Numbered from the stretch's first letter, positions 1-9,354 are shown. The stretch: 64,000 bases of DNA from CAWJFJ01 sp963800065 (GCA_963800065.1 CAWCZO010000001.1:1-64000), one strand, 5' to 3'. Notes: generated by a model not told the origin, from the sequence alone. Numbers and translations are program-made.

Positions 1-5
1 ACTTT

Positions 6-869
6 TTAGTTTACCCAGCCCGATTTCGACCCGCCATTCCCCTTCCGTGGATCGTCATCCGGCGGCACGTAGTTGCCGTGCTCGTCGAAATGGACATCGC
101 GGTCGTGCTTGCGCATGTAAACTTCAAACTTCTTTGCCGCCCGCCGCCGCCTCCAGCGGTAATAAGAGTTGTTCAATCCGTACCACCACTCCGACAACGA
201 GAACTTCCCCGACATTCCACGCGCGGGTACAAACTTCACGTAGAGGTATCCAAACAGCAGACCACCCAGATGGGCCAGGTAGGCTGTGGTTCCTCCTCCG
301 CTGATGGCAAACGCCACGGTCACGACGATCAGGATCAGCACGAAATATTTTGCCTTGATCATGAAGGGGAACGGAATCATCATGATCTCGTTCTCCCCAA
401 AAACCAGGCCGAAAGCCATCAGGATGGCAAACACGCCGCCGGAAGCCCCGACCGTCGGGACGTCAGGGTTAATCAGGATGTGCGCGAAAGAAAGAATGAT
501 CGTGGTTAGCGCAGCCCCAATCACTCCCACAAAAAACAGCTCCAAAAATCGCCGCATCCCCCAGGAGCTTTCAAACGTCGAGCCGAACATCCAGATGCCA
601 AGCATGTTCCCGAACCAATGCCAGAAGCCCACATGGACAAAGCTGTAGGTGACGATTTGCCAGATCGCGAAGTGAAAGACCACGGTCCTGGGAACGAGGC
701 CGAGATTCGCAAACACCCAATTGATGACCTCCCGAGTGCCGAAGGCCTCCAAACCCAGGAACACCGCGGTGTTGATCCCTAGCAGCCAGATCACCGCCCG
801 GGAAACGGCGGAAAGCTCAACATCATCTCTCGTCCGCGACTGCGCAAGGTTACACGCTCCTCTTGGCAC
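6..869 (-). CDS. Rhomboid-family intramembrane serine protease
   Basis: Membrane protease of the rhomboid family, which cleaves substrates inside the lipid bilayer with a Ser-His dyad. The 287-residue product has about six hydrophobic segments. It shows the family signatures HVGFWHWFGNM (conserved first-loop region), GASGG with the catalytic serine, and AHLGG with the catalytic histidine in the last helix. A polar Arg/Lys-rich tail of about 60 residues follows the last membrane segment. Translation starts at a GTG. It lies in the first 1.9 kb, whose base composition and neighbour (an M28 peptidase) differ from the actinobacterial remainder. The family call is firm; the substrate is unknown. 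Confidence 0.9.
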   Translation of the reverse strand: MPRGACNLAQSRTRDDVELSAVSRAVIWLLGINTAVFLGLEAFGTREVINWVFANLGLVPRTVVFHFAIWQIVTYSFVHVGFWHWFGNMLGIWMFGSTFESSWGMRRFLELFFVGVIGAALTTIILSFAHILINPDVPTVGASGGVFAILMAFGLVFGENEIMMIPFPFMIKAKYFVLILIVVTVAFAISGGGTTAYLAHLGGLLFGYLYVKFVPARGMSGKFSLSEWWYGLNNSYYRWRRRRAAKKFEVYMRKHDRDVHFDEHGNYVPPDDDPRKGNGGSKSGWVN

Positions 870-914
870 GCGCTCTTCTTAGCACCCGGTCCTGTTATCA
901 GTAGATACCCAAAC

Positions 915-1940
915 TCAGCGTTCCGGCAAGGGCACGACCGGCAAGCTGCGGTGCCCCTCGGCATCGACAGCCCTCACCGCAAAGATGACATTGTCTTTGG
1001 AAAGTTTCAGAGTAGTGCGAGTGACATTGCCACACTTTTGCACGTGCTCCCATTCCGGGCTGCTCGTCGCTCGCCAAAGAATCTCGTAGCCTGAAGCCAA
1101 TCCTCCGGGCGCCGCGTCCCAGGTCAGCGTCGAATCGTTTTCCAGATCCTTGGTCAACAAGCGCACGTTTGCGGGAAGTGCTGGCGCCGATGCCAGCGAC
1201 GCCAGCGTCCCCGCATTGAGCCGCGCCACGCGAGCCACATAATCGAAGTCCACAAACTTCGCCAGATCGCCATATTCAATGCCATTCTCAGTGCGCACGT
1301 TCTGATGCTGATGGTGAAAGTCTTCGCGGAACTCTGTGAAGCGCACCCCCGCAAATCCCTGCTGATTGAACGAATAGTGGTCGCCGCCGCGCAAGTACCG
1401 GTCCAGCCGGAACACCAACATCGGCTTCACGCCAACATCGTAAGTCCGGCCCACATCGGCAATATAGCGCGCCAGTTGCCGCGACCCAGAGTCGTTCTCA
1501 CCGCCCAACCCGCGAATCCGCCGGACCTCCTGCTCCGTGGCCGCGGCCGGCAATCCCTCGGAAAATACGCGCACTACAGAGTGATCCTGCTCCGCGCTCC
1601 TGTCTCCGCCCACGATGTCATTATTCAGCACGGCCTCGAGATTCCATCCCTGGTCCTTCGCCATCTTCGCAAAATGATGGCTGCCGTTCAGTCCCTGCTC
1701 TTCGCCTGCGACCGTCAGAAAAATAATCGTTGCCGGAAACTTCAGCTTGCTCAAAACCCGCGCGCATTCCAGGCTCACGGCCGTTCCGCTGCCGTCGTCG
1801 TTCGCGCCCGGGAGCGTCGCCGTGTGCTTTCAAGTGTGCCGCTGTTGCGCGAGTCGTAGTGCCCAGTCACCAGCACGATGCGCTTTGCGTTCTCCGCCTC
1901 CGTTCCCTTCAAGACCGCATAAACGCGCCCCCGCCCTGCA
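915..1940 (-). pseudogene. M28-family metallopeptidase, N-terminally truncated and frameshifted
   Basis: C-terminal part of a secreted-type M28 zinc aminopeptidase. Read upstream to downstream it shows IVLVTGHYDSRNSGTLEST (metal-binding His and Asp), then ANDDGSGTAVSLECARVL (metal-binding Asp) and FLTVAGEEQGLNGS (catalytic and metal-binding Glu pair). A fibronectin-III-like C-terminal domain follows. These three pieces lie in three frames: one extra base near 1820-1823 and another near 1804-1807 break the reading frame. The N-terminus is missing because the sequence changes to actinobacterial DNA at about 1940. The family is clear. Whether this is a decayed gene or sequence error next to a chimeric join cannot be told from here. 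Confidence 0.7.
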
Positions 1941-1985
1941 GACCGAGGGGAAGGCCTTGCAGCGGTCCCAGGGTGTGGGGATGGG
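1940..1985. other. Junction between unlike sequences
   Basis: On the left, the minus-strand M28 peptidase reads down to about position 1940 and its N-terminal half is absent. On the right, guaA begins almost at once with no normal start codon or promoter. No repeat, integrase site or terminator is seen at the join. Consistent with an artificial or recombinational junction. Confidence 0.6.
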
Positions 1986-1988
1986 TCG

Positions 1989-3533
1989 CTGACCGACACT
2001 CCCGAGACCGTCCTCGTCGTCGACTTCGGCGCGCAGTACGCGCAGCTGATCGCCCGTCGCGTCCGCGAGGCGCGTGTCTATTCGGAGATCGTCCGGCACG
2101 ACATCACGGTGGGCGAGCTGGCGGCGCGCCGGCCCAAGGGGATCATCCTGTCGGGGGGTCCGGAATCGGTCCATGCCGAGTGGGCGCCCCTGCTCGACCC
2201 CGGGATCTACGACCTGGGCGTGCCCATCCTGGGCATCTGCTACGGCGCCCAGCTGGTCTGCTCCCAGTTGGGGGGGACCGTGACCCGGACCGGACGCGGC
2301 GAGTACGGCCGGACCCCTCTCACCCGGACGGGGACGTCCCCGCTGTTCGCCGACTGGCCGCCCGAGCCGGCGGCCGACGTGTGGATGAGCCACGCCGACT
2401 CCATGACCGAGGCGCCACCGGGATTCGTGGTCACGGCGTCGAGTCCCGACGCCCCCGTGGCCGCCCTCGAGGACCTCGACCGCCGGATCCTCGGCGTCCA
2501 GTTCCACCCGGAGGTGGTCCACACCCAGCGCGGACAGGAGCTCCTCGAGCGGTTCCTGTTCGACGTGTGCGGCGCCCGACCGCGCTGGACCCACACCAAC
2601 ATCATCGAGTCGTCCGTCCAAGCGGTCCGGTCCCAGGTGGGCGGCGACCGGGTCCTGTGCGCCCTGTCCGGTGGCGTCGATTCGGCGGTGGCCGCCGCCC
2701 TCGTCCACCGGGCCGTCGGGAACCAGCTCACCTGTGTATTCGTGGACACCGGCCTGATGCGGTCGGGAGAGGCCGACCAGGTGGAGGAGACGTTCCGGAG
2801 CCAGTTCCACGTCGATCTCATCCATGTGAAGGCGGTCGACCGTTTCTTCGGCGTCCTGAGAGGACTGACCGATCCCGAGGCCAAGCGCAAGGCCATCGGG
2901 GAGACGTTCATCCGCGTGTTCGAAGAGGTGGCCCGCGACGTCGAGGACGCCCGCTTCCTCGTCCAGGGGACGCTCTACCCCGACGTGATCGAATCGGGGA
3001 CCAAGGACGCCGCCAACATCAAGTCTCATCACAACGTGGGGGGTCTGCCCAAGGACATGGCCTTCGCCCTGGTCGAACCGCTCCGGCAGTTGTTCAAGGA
3101 CGAGGTCCGCTCGGTGGGCGAGGAGCTCGGGCTGCCCGAGGAGATCGTCTGGCGTCAGCCCTTCCCCGGGCCCGGTCTGGCCGTCCGGATCATCGGCGAG
3201 GTCACCCCCGAACGGGCGGAGATCCTGCGGGCGGCCGACGAGATCGTGGTGGAGGAGATCAGGCGGGCGGGCTTGTACCGCCACCTGTGGCAGAGCTTCG
3301 CCGTCCTCCCGGCGGTGCGGACGGTCGGGGTGATGGGCGACGGGCGGACCTACGCCTATCCGATCGTCATCCGGGCCGTCACCTCCGACGACGCCATGAC
3401 GGCCGACTGGGCCCGCCTTCCCTACGACCTCCTGGAGCGGCTGTCGAGCCGGATCATCAACGAGGTGGACGGCGTCAACCGGGTGGCTCTCGACATCACG
3501 TCGAAGCCCCCGGGCACCATCGAGTGGGAGTGA
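1989..3533 (+). CDS. guaA: GMP synthase (glutamine-hydrolysing)
   Basis: Converts XMP to GMP using ATP and glutamine, the last step of guanine nucleotide synthesis, in the cytoplasm. The N-terminal class-I amidotransferase has GICYG with nucleophile Cys84 and the FHPE pair His173/Glu175. The ATP-pyrophosphatase P-loop SGGVDS is at 227-232, and the C-terminal dimerisation domain ends in the typical GTIEWE. Length (514 aa) fits the family. The family-like N-terminus TDTPETVLVVDFGAQYAQL is preceded only by CTG at 1989. No ATG, GTG or TTG is in frame nearby, so the true start may have been lost or altered at the junction just upstream. The next gene overlaps its stop. Confidence 0.93.
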   Translation: MTDTPETVLVVDFGAQYAQLIARRVREARVYSEIVRHDITVGELAARRPKGIILSGGPESVHAEWAPLLDPGIYDLGVPILGICYGAQLVCSQLGGTVTRTGRGEYGRTPLTRTGTSPLFADWPPEPAADVWMSHADSMTEAPPGFVVTASSPDAPVAALEDLDRRILGVQFHPEVVHTQRGQELLERFLFDVCGARPRWTHTNIIESSVQAVRSQVGGDRVLCALSGGVDSAVAAALVHRAVGNQLTCVFVDTGLMRSGEADQVEETFRSQFHVDLIHVKAVDRFFGVLRGLTDPEAKRKAIGETFIRVFEEVARDVEDARFLVQGTLYPDVIESGTKDAANIKSHHNVGGLPKDMAFALVEPLRQLFKDEVRSVGEELGLPEEIVWRQPFPGPGLAVRIIGEVTPERAEILRAADEIVVEEIRRAGLYRHLWQSFAVLPAVRTVGVMGDGRTYAYPIVIRAVTSDDAMTADWARLPYDLLERLSSRIINEVDGVNRVALDITSKPPGTIEWE

Positions 3534-5941
3534 CCGTGACCGGTTCCCCGCTGCACCGGTTCGGCGGGCTGGGCTCCTTCGACGGCGTCGACGAGTACGA
3601 GGACCCCGCCGGGGCCGCCGACGCCGGTGCACCCGGCCCGGTCACTACCGGGGGACCGGCCAAGCCACGGTGGAGCGATTTCGTCCCCCACCCCGACGTC
3701 CTCCTCGAGGACCTGAACGAACCGCAACGGCGGGCCGTGGTCCACCGGGGCGGGCCCCTCCTGGTGGTGGCCGGGGCCGGTTCGGGCAAGACACGCGTGC
3801 TCACCCGCCGGGTGGGCCACCTCATCGCCACCGGGGACGCCCGGCCCTGGGAGATCCTGGCCATCACCTTCACCAACAAGGCGGCCGACGAGATGCGGAC
3901 GCGACTGGTCGACCTGGTGGGGCCGGTGGCCGAGAAGATGTGGGTCTCGACGTTCCACGCCGCCTGCGTCCGCATCCTGCGCGCCCACGCCGACCGCCTG
4001 GGCTACCGGAAGTCGTTCACCATCTACGACGACACCGACTCGCGGCGACTGGTCGAACAGATCCTCCGGGACCTGAACATCGACGCCAAGAAGATCCCGG
4101 CCCGGTCCGTGCAGGCCACCATCTCGGGGGCCAAGGCCGAGATGGTGGAGGCCGGTGCGTTCGTCGACCACGCCCGCAGTGTCTTCGAGCGACGGATGGC
4201 CGACGTCTACCTGGAGTACCAGAAGCGGCTGTCGGCGGCGTCGGCCATGGACTTCGACGACCTGCTTCTCCTGACCGTCAAGCTGTTCCGCAGCGAGAGC
4301 GACGTCCTTCAGTCCTACCAGAAGCGGTTCCGGCAGGTGCTCGTGGACGAGTACCAGGACACCAACCGCGTCCAGAACGAGCTCGTCCTGCTGTTGTGCG
4401 CCGAACACCGCAACGTCTGCATCGTGGGTGACACCGACCAGTCCATCTACGCCTTCCGGGGCGCCGACATCCGCAACATCCTCGAGTTCGAGAAGGCCTT
4501 CCCCGACGCCGTGGTCATTCCGCTCGAGCAGAACTACCGCTCCACCGGGACCATCCTGGACGCCGCCAACGCCGTGATCGTGAACAACACCAGTCGGGTG
4601 CCGAAGGAGCTGTGGACCGACGGGGAACGGGGGGAGCCGGTCAACCGGTTCCGGGCCGAGGACGAGTACGACGAGGCGGCCTGGGTGGCGGCCGAGATCG
4701 GCCGGCTCCACCATGCCGAGGGTCTGCGCTACGGCGACATCGCCGTCTTCTACCGGACCAACGCCCAGAGCCGGACCCTGGAAGAGGCCCTGGTGCGGTC
4801 GGCCGTCTCCTACAAGGTGGTGGGGGGGACCCGCTTCTACGACCGGCGCGAGGTGAAGGACATCCTGGCCTACCTCCGGGTGGTGGCCAACCCGTCCGAC
4901 GAGATCTCGGCCCGGCGGATCGTGAACGTCCCCCGCCGCGGGGTGGGCGAGACCTCGGCCGACCGTCTCGCCGCCTGGGCCCGCGAACGGGGACGGTCTT
5001 TCGCCGACTCCTTCGACCGGGGGGCCGAGGCCGGGGTGACGGGCCGCGCCGCCGCCGGGCTGGCGTCACTGTCGCTGTTGCTGGAGGACCTGCGGGCCGA
5101 GGCCGACACCGGTGCCGGTCCCGCCGTGCTCATCGACGCCGCGGCCACCAGGACCGGGTACGTGGCCGAGCTCGAGGCGCAGGACACGCTGGAGGCGGCC
5201 GGTCGCCTGGAGAACATCGCCGAGCTCATGGGGGCGGCGGTGGACTACGACTCGCTCGACGAGTTCCTCGAGTCGGTGGCCCTGGTGTCCGACGCCGACG
5301 AGATCGAGGACGACGGCAGCCGGGTGTCGCTGATGACGCTGCACACGGCCAAGGGCCTCGAATTCCCCGCCGTCTTCCTGGTGGGGATGGAGGACGGCGT
5401 CTTCCCCCACCTGCGCTCGCTCGACGACCCCCTCCAGCTGGAGGAGGAACGGCGCCTGGCCTACGTCGGGATCACGCGGGCCCGGCGCCATCTCTACGTC
5501 ACCCACGCCTGGAGCCGGACCCTGTGGGGATCCACCTCGCACGCCATCCCCAGCCGGTTCCTGTCCGAGATCCCGGCCGAGCTCGTGCGCGACGTCGGGA
5601 CCTCGGCCCTGCTCCGCCCCGGCCCCACCCGACCGGGCCCCAGCCGACCGGTCTTCACCCGCGGGGGCCGGCGGACGAGGCCGCGGGAGGGGTCCGACAG
5701 CGACGACGATTCGTGGTCGGCCGCCGCCGAGACGGCGCACGACGAGGACGCCTGGCACCACCCCGACCCGTGGGACGACGACACGGTGGCCGACGCCCGA
5801 CCGGGGCGGGCCCCGACGGCGTCGCCACCGGTCGTGACGGCGCGGTCGGCCGTCGCCGGACGACAGCGGCGGACGGCGACCACGGGACGCCGGAGCCGGC
5901 TGCCCAAGATGGCCGAAGAGCGCTTCCGTTCGGGCGCCTGA
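3530..5941 (+). CDS. pcrA: UvrD/PcrA-type ATP-dependent DNA helicase
   Basis: Superfamily-1A 3'-5' DNA helicase used in repair and in clearing replication-transcription conflicts. Visible motifs are Walker A GAGSGKT (about 82-88), TFHAACVRILR, DEYQDTN (Walker B, about 273), QNYRST, and the C-terminal TLHTAKGLEFPAVFLVGME and ITRARRHLYVTHAWSR. The roughly 150-residue tail is low-complexity and acidic/proline-rich. I start it at GTG 3530, which overlaps the guaA stop as GTGA; GTG 3536 is possible. The 803 aa length suits actinobacterial UvrD1/PcrA. The open frame extends far upstream through guaA but encodes nothing helicase-like there. Confidence 0.93.
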   Translation: MTVTGSPLHRFGGLGSFDGVDEYEDPAGAADAGAPGPVTTGGPAKPRWSDFVPHPDVLLEDLNEPQRRAVVHRGGPLLVVAGAGSGKTRVLTRRVGHLIATGDARPWEILAITFTNKAADEMRTRLVDLVGPVAEKMWVSTFHAACVRILRAHADRLGYRKSFTIYDDTDSRRLVEQILRDLNIDAKKIPARSVQATISGAKAEMVEAGAFVDHARSVFERRMADVYLEYQKRLSAASAMDFDDLLLLTVKLFRSESDVLQSYQKRFRQVLVDEYQDTNRVQNELVLLLCAEHRNVCIVGDTDQSIYAFRGADIRNILEFEKAFPDAVVIPLEQNYRSTGTILDAANAVIVNNTSRVPKELWTDGERGEPVNRFRAEDEYDEAAWVAAEIGRLHHAEGLRYGDIAVFYRTNAQSRTLEEALVRSAVSYKVVGGTRFYDRREVKDILAYLRVVANPSDEISARRIVNVPRRGVGETSADRLAAWARERGRSFADSFDRGAEAGVTGRAAAGLASLSLLLEDLRAEADTGAGPAVLIDAAATRTGYVAELEAQDTLEAAGRLENIAELMGAAVDYDSLDEFLESVALVSDADEIEDDGSRVSLMTLHTAKGLEFPAVFLVGMEDGVFPHLRSLDDPLQLEEERRLAYVGITRARRHLYVTHAWSRTLWGSTSHAIPSRFLSEIPAELVRDVGTSALLRPGPTRPGPSRPVFTRGGRRTRPREGSDSDDDSWSAAAETAHDEDAWHHPDPWDDDTVADARPGRAPTASPPVVTARSAVAGRQRRTATTGRRSRLPKMAEERFRSGA

Positions 5942-5949
5942 GCGCCCCG

Positions 5950-6726
5950 GTGTCCGCTTCGTCCAGGCCCGGCGGCTCGGGCCCCGGTGACTGGGACGCC
6001 CGGACCTACGACCGCATCTCCGATCCCATGACCCGGTGGGGGCGCGACGTCCTGGCCCGCCTGGACCCCCCGCCGGGTGCCACCGTCCTCGATGCCGGCT
6101 GTGGAACGGGCCGGGTCACCGAGATGCTCCTCGAGCAGGCGGACGGCGGGCGGGTGGTGGCCCTCGACGCCGCTCCCTCGATGCTCACCGAGGCGCGACG
6201 GCGCCTCGAGCGCTTCGGGGAGCGGGTGCTGTTCGTCCACGCCGACCTCCTGGACCTCGAGCCGGGGATCCTCGGGGGCTGGGCGCCGGTCGACGGCGTC
6301 CTGTCGACGGCCACCTTCCACTGGGTGCTCGACCACGACCGTCTCTTCGCCAACCTGGCCGGTGTCCTGCGCCCGGGGGGCCGGCTGGTGGCCCAGTGCG
6401 GGGCGGCCGGGAACATCGCCGGACTGATGGCGGCCGTGCGGGCCACCGGGGTCGAGCGCACCGGGGCCTGGCTCTACGCCACCCCGCAGGTCACACGCCG
6501 GCGCCTCGAGGACGCCGGGTTCACCGACATCGAGGTCTGGACCCACCCCGAGCCGACGAGGATCGATCCCGCCGAGCTCGAGACCTATCTGGAGACGGTG
6601 TGCCTGCGGACGCTCGTGGCCCCCATGGCCGAGGGGGAGCGCAGGGCCTTCCTGGGGAGGGTGGCCGAGGAACTCGGGGAACCGGTCATCGACTACGTGC
6701 GGCTCAACATCGTCGCCCGTCGGTGA
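5950..6726 (+). CDS. Class I SAM-dependent methyltransferase
   Basis: Rossmann-fold methyltransferase of the trans-aconitate methyltransferase/UbiE-like group. The SAM-binding loop VLDAGCGTG is at about 46-54. An acidic strand end (VVALDAAPSML), a motif-II-like STATFHWVLDHD and GVLRPGGRLVAQCG follow in the standard order. The product is 258 aa from GTG 5950, eight bases after the pcrA stop, so it is probably cotranscribed. The substrate is not predictable. The trans-aconitate type is the nearest resemblance because of TATFHWVLDHD, but that is inference. Confidence 0.85.
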   Translation: MSASSRPGGSGPGDWDARTYDRISDPMTRWGRDVLARLDPPPGATVLDAGCGTGRVTEMLLEQADGGRVVALDAAPSMLTEARRRLERFGERVLFVHADLLDLEPGILGGWAPVDGVLSTATFHWVLDHDRLFANLAGVLRPGGRLVAQCGAAGNIAGLMAAVRATGVERTGAWLYATPQVTRRRLEDAGFTDIEVWTHPEPTRIDPAELETYLETVCLRTLVAPMAEGERRAFLGRVAEELGEPVIDYVRLNIVARR

Positions 6727-6737
6727 CCGGTGGGGGT

Positions 6738-6780
6738 CGTCACCGCCGGTGACGGATGTGGGTCGTCACCGCCGGTGACG
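6738..6780. repeat. Tandem pair of perfect 17-bp palindromes
   Basis: CGTCACCGCCGGTGACG occurs at 6738-6754 and again at 6764-6780, each a perfect 7-bp inverted repeat with a 3-nt centre. They sit in a 26-bp direct repeat that includes the flanking bases. The pair lies between the methyltransferase stop and the -10 element of the B12-binding gene. It could be a double operator or a pair of transcription-stopping hairpins; no T-tract follows either copy. Confidence 0.75.
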
Positions 6781-6836
6781 GATGTGGCGGCCGGGGTTCC
6801 TGGGATCGCGCTGGCGCCGGGCGGGGCCGGGGTGCC

Positions 6837-6842
6837 TACACT
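6837..6842 (+). promoter_or_regulatory. Probable -10 element, near-leaderless
   Basis: TACACT ends 9 nt before ATG 6852, which would place transcription start at or just before the start codon. No Shine-Dalgarno is seen. Same geometry as several other genes in this window. Confidence 0.5.
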
Positions 6843-6851
6843 CAGTGGCCG

Positions 6852-7271
6852 ATGAAGCGTCCCTACCGGGTGATCGTGGCCAAGCCGGGCCTCGATGGCC
6901 ATGACCGTGGTGCCAAGGTCATCGCGCGCGCCCTGCGTGACGCCGGCTTCGAGGTGATCTACACCGGACTCCACCAGACCCCGGAGCAGGTGGTCCAGGT
7001 GGCCGTGCAGGAGGACGCCGACGCCGTCGGACTGTCGCTGTTGTCCGGGGCCCACCTGACCCTCGTCCCGCGCATCCTCGACGGCCTGCGGGCCGAGGGC
7101 CTCGGCGACGTCCTGGTGATCGTGGGTGGGATCATCCCCGACGCCGACATCCCGGCGCTGAAGAAGCTCGGGGTGGCCGCCGTCTTCACCCCCGGGGCCC
7201 CGCTGCCCACCATCGTCGCCGAGGTGGCCGACGCCCTCGACCGACGCGAGGAGGGTCCGCCCGGAGACTGA
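6852..7271 (+). CDS. Cobalamin B12-binding mutase small subunit (methylmalonyl-CoA mutase C-terminal-type)
   Basis: 139-residue stand-alone B12-binding domain, like the C-terminal domain of methylmalonyl-CoA mutase or the small subunit of related acyl-CoA mutases. The DxHxxG signature is DGHDRG at 15-20, with His17 as the lower cobalt ligand. GLSLLSGAH and VIVGGIIPDADI then form the rest of the cofactor pocket. The ATG at 6852 gives the family N-terminus; the frame is open further upstream but lacks homology. No large catalytic subunit is in the window, so it must pair with a protein encoded elsewhere. Succinyl-CoA ligase genes follow directly, which fits a route from methylmalonyl-CoA to succinate. 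Confidence 0.9.
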   Translation: MKRPYRVIVAKPGLDGHDRGAKVIARALRDAGFEVIYTGLHQTPEQVVQVAVQEDADAVGLSLLSGAHLTLVPRILDGLRAEGLGDVLVIVGGIIPDADIPALKKLGVAAVFTPGAPLPTIVAEVADALDRREEGPPGD

Positions 7272-7313
7272 CAGACGGACCCATTCGGAAGCGGAGCAGA
7301 GAGGGAGCAGTCG

Positions 7314-8462
7314 GTGGATCTCTACGAGTACCAGGGCAAGCAGTACTTCGCCAGGTTCGGCATCCCGATATCACCGGGGGGCGTGGCCGACACGGTGGAC
7401 GAAGCGGTGGCACAGGCCGATGCGGCGGGCTACCCCGTCGTGGTGAAGGCACAGGTGAAAGTGGGCGGACGGGGCAAGGCCGGCGGGATCCAGCTGGCCG
7501 ACGACGCCGACGCCGTGCGCCGTCACGCCGCCGACATCCTGGGGATGGACATCAGCGGTCACGTGGTGGGCCGGCTGTGGATCGAGAACGCCTCGGACAT
7601 CGCCCGGGAGTACTACGCCAGCTTCACCTTGGACCGGGCCGCCAAACTCCACCTCTGCATGGTCTCGGCCAAGGGGGGAGTGGAGATCGAGGAGGTGGCC
7701 GCCACCGACCCCGAGGCCATCTCCCGCCTGCACGTGGACCCGGTGGAAGGTCTCTCGGAGACGGCGGCCGCCGTCCTGGTGGCCGAGGCCGGTCTCGACG
7801 AGGAGGCGCGCCAGCAGGCGGCCGCCCTGCTGGTGAAGCTCTACACCTGTTACGTCGAGGGCGACTGTGACCTGGCCGAGATCAACCCGTTGATCCTGAC
7901 CACCGACGGCCGGGTCCACGCCCTCGACGCCAAGGTGACCCTGGATGACAACGCCGCCTACCGGCATCCCGAGTGGGACGGCTTCGCCGGTGACGAGGAG
8001 ATCGACGAGCGGGAGAAGCTGGCCCGGGAGAAGGGTCTCAACTACATCGGACTGTCCGGCTCGGTGGGGATCATCGCCAACGGGGCGGGACTGGCCATGA
8101 GCACATTGGACGTGGTCACCCAGGTGGGGGGGACGGCCGCCAACTTCCTGGACATCGGCGGGGGCGCCAATGCCGACGTCATGGCCGCCGCCCTCGACGT
8201 GATCAACAGCGACGCCGCTGTCCGGGCCATCTTCGTGAACATCTTCGGCGGCATCACCCGGGTCGACGAGGTGGCCAACGGGGTGGTCGAGGCCCTTCGC
8301 CGGGTGGATCTGAAGTCACCGATCGTCCTGCGTCTCGACGGCACCAACGCCGAGGAGGGGCGCCGGATCCTGGCCGAGCACCTCTCCGACGACCTCGTCA
8401 TGGAACCGACCATGCTCGACGCGGCGCGCAGGGCCGTGGCGCTGGCGGGAGGCGGACGATGA
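7314..8462 (+). CDS. sucC: Succinyl-CoA ligase (ADP-forming) beta subunit
   Basis: TCA-cycle enzyme subunit that, with SucD, interconverts succinyl-CoA and succinate with nucleotide phosphorylation. The N-terminal ATP-grasp domain is marked by DLYEYQGKQ and KAQVKVGGRGKAGG. The C-terminal CoA-ligase domain has NIFGGITRVDEVANGVVEAL. It is 382 aa, the usual length. The start is GTG 7314, with a GAGGGAG ribosome site 6-7 nt upstream. The stop overlaps the sucD start as ATGA, so the two subunits are translationally coupled. Confidence 0.97.
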   Translation: MDLYEYQGKQYFARFGIPISPGGVADTVDEAVAQADAAGYPVVVKAQVKVGGRGKAGGIQLADDADAVRRHAADILGMDISGHVVGRLWIENASDIAREYYASFTLDRAAKLHLCMVSAKGGVEIEEVAATDPEAISRLHVDPVEGLSETAAAVLVAEAGLDEEARQQAAALLVKLYTCYVEGDCDLAEINPLILTTDGRVHALDAKVTLDDNAAYRHPEWDGFAGDEEIDEREKLAREKGLNYIGLSGSVGIIANGAGLAMSTLDVVTQVGGTAANFLDIGGGANADVMAAALDVINSDAAVRAIFVNIFGGITRVDEVANGVVEALRRVDLKSPIVLRLDGTNAEEGRRILAEHLSDDLVMEPTMLDAARRAVALAGGGR

Positions 8463-9346
8463 GCATCTTCGTCGACGAGAGGACCAAGGTCGTCGTGCAG
8501 GGGCTGACCGGGGGCCAGGGACGCTTCCACGGACTGCGCAACCGCGACTACGGCACCCAGGTGGTGGCCGGGGTGACGCCGGGCAAGGGGGGGACCGACG
8601 TCGACGGCGTCCCCGTCTACGACACCATGGCCGATGCCGTGGCCGCCACCGGCGCCGACGCCTCGTTCGTGGTCGTTCCCCCCAAGTTCGCCGCCGCCGC
8701 CATCATGGAGGCGGCGCAGGCGGGGATCAGCTTCATCGTCTGCATCACCGAGGGGATCCCGGCCCAGGACGAGGCCCTCTTCTACAACCGGCTACGGCGC
8801 GACCACCCGGCCACCCGGCTGCTCGGTCCCAACTGCCCGGGGATCATCTCGCCCGGGAAGTGCAACATCGGGATCACCTCCGGCGACATCGCCCTGGCCG
8901 GTGGACCGGTGGGCATCGTGAGCCGCTCCGGCACGCTCACCTATCAGGCGCTCCACGAGCTGTCGCAACAGGGGGTGGGCCAGACCACCTGCGTGGGGAT
9001 CGGCGGGGACCCCGTCCCGGGTACCAGCTTCATCGACTGCCTGGCCGCCTTCGAGGACGATCCCGACACGCGTGCCGTGATGATGATCGGTGAGATCGGC
9101 GGTTCGGCCGAGGAGCAGGCCGCCGAGTTCATCGCCGAGAACATGACGAAGCCGGTCGTCTGCTACATCGCCGGCGTCACCGCTCCGCCGGGTCGCAAGA
9201 TGGGTCACGCCGGCGCCATCATCTCCGGTTCCCAGGGGACGGCACAGGCCAAGATGGCCGCTCTGGAAGCGGTGGGCGCGTCGGTGGCCCACAATCCCAC
9301 GGAGGCGGGGGAGCGGATGGTCGAGGTGGTGAAGGGACTCTCCTGA
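8459..9346 (+). CDS. sucD: Succinyl-CoA ligase alpha subunit
   Basis: Partner of SucC carrying the phosphorylated histidine. It has a CoA-binding N-terminal domain (LTGGQGRFHGLRNRDYGT), SRSGTLTYQ near the phosphate site, and the active-site histidine in KMGHAGAI (His250). At 295 aa it matches the family. The ATGA overlap with sucC indicates coupled translation and equal subunit supply. Confidence 0.97.
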   Translation: MSIFVDERTKVVVQGLTGGQGRFHGLRNRDYGTQVVAGVTPGKGGTDVDGVPVYDTMADAVAATGADASFVVVPPKFAAAAIMEAAQAGISFIVCITEGIPAQDEALFYNRLRRDHPATRLLGPNCPGIISPGKCNIGITSGDIALAGGPVGIVSRSGTLTYQALHELSQQGVGQTTCVGIGGDPVPGTSFIDCLAAFEDDPDTRAVMMIGEIGGSAEEQAAEFIAENMTKPVVCYIAGVTAPPGRKMGHAGAIISGSQGTAQAKMAALEAVGASVAHNPTEAGERMVEVVKGLS

Positions 9347-9354
9347 CGCGCTGG

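Noticed and set aside
1730..3529. Very long open frame running from the M28 region through guaA into the helicase gene
   Set aside because: The part before 3530 is low-complexity Arg/Gly/Pro translation in the wrong frame of guaA; the helicase homology begins only after GTG 3530.
1830..3632. 600-codon open frame antisense to guaA
   Set aside because: High G+C DNA leaves long antisense frames open; composition is Asp/Gly/Arg/His-rich shadow sequence with no domain, and guaA explains the DNA.
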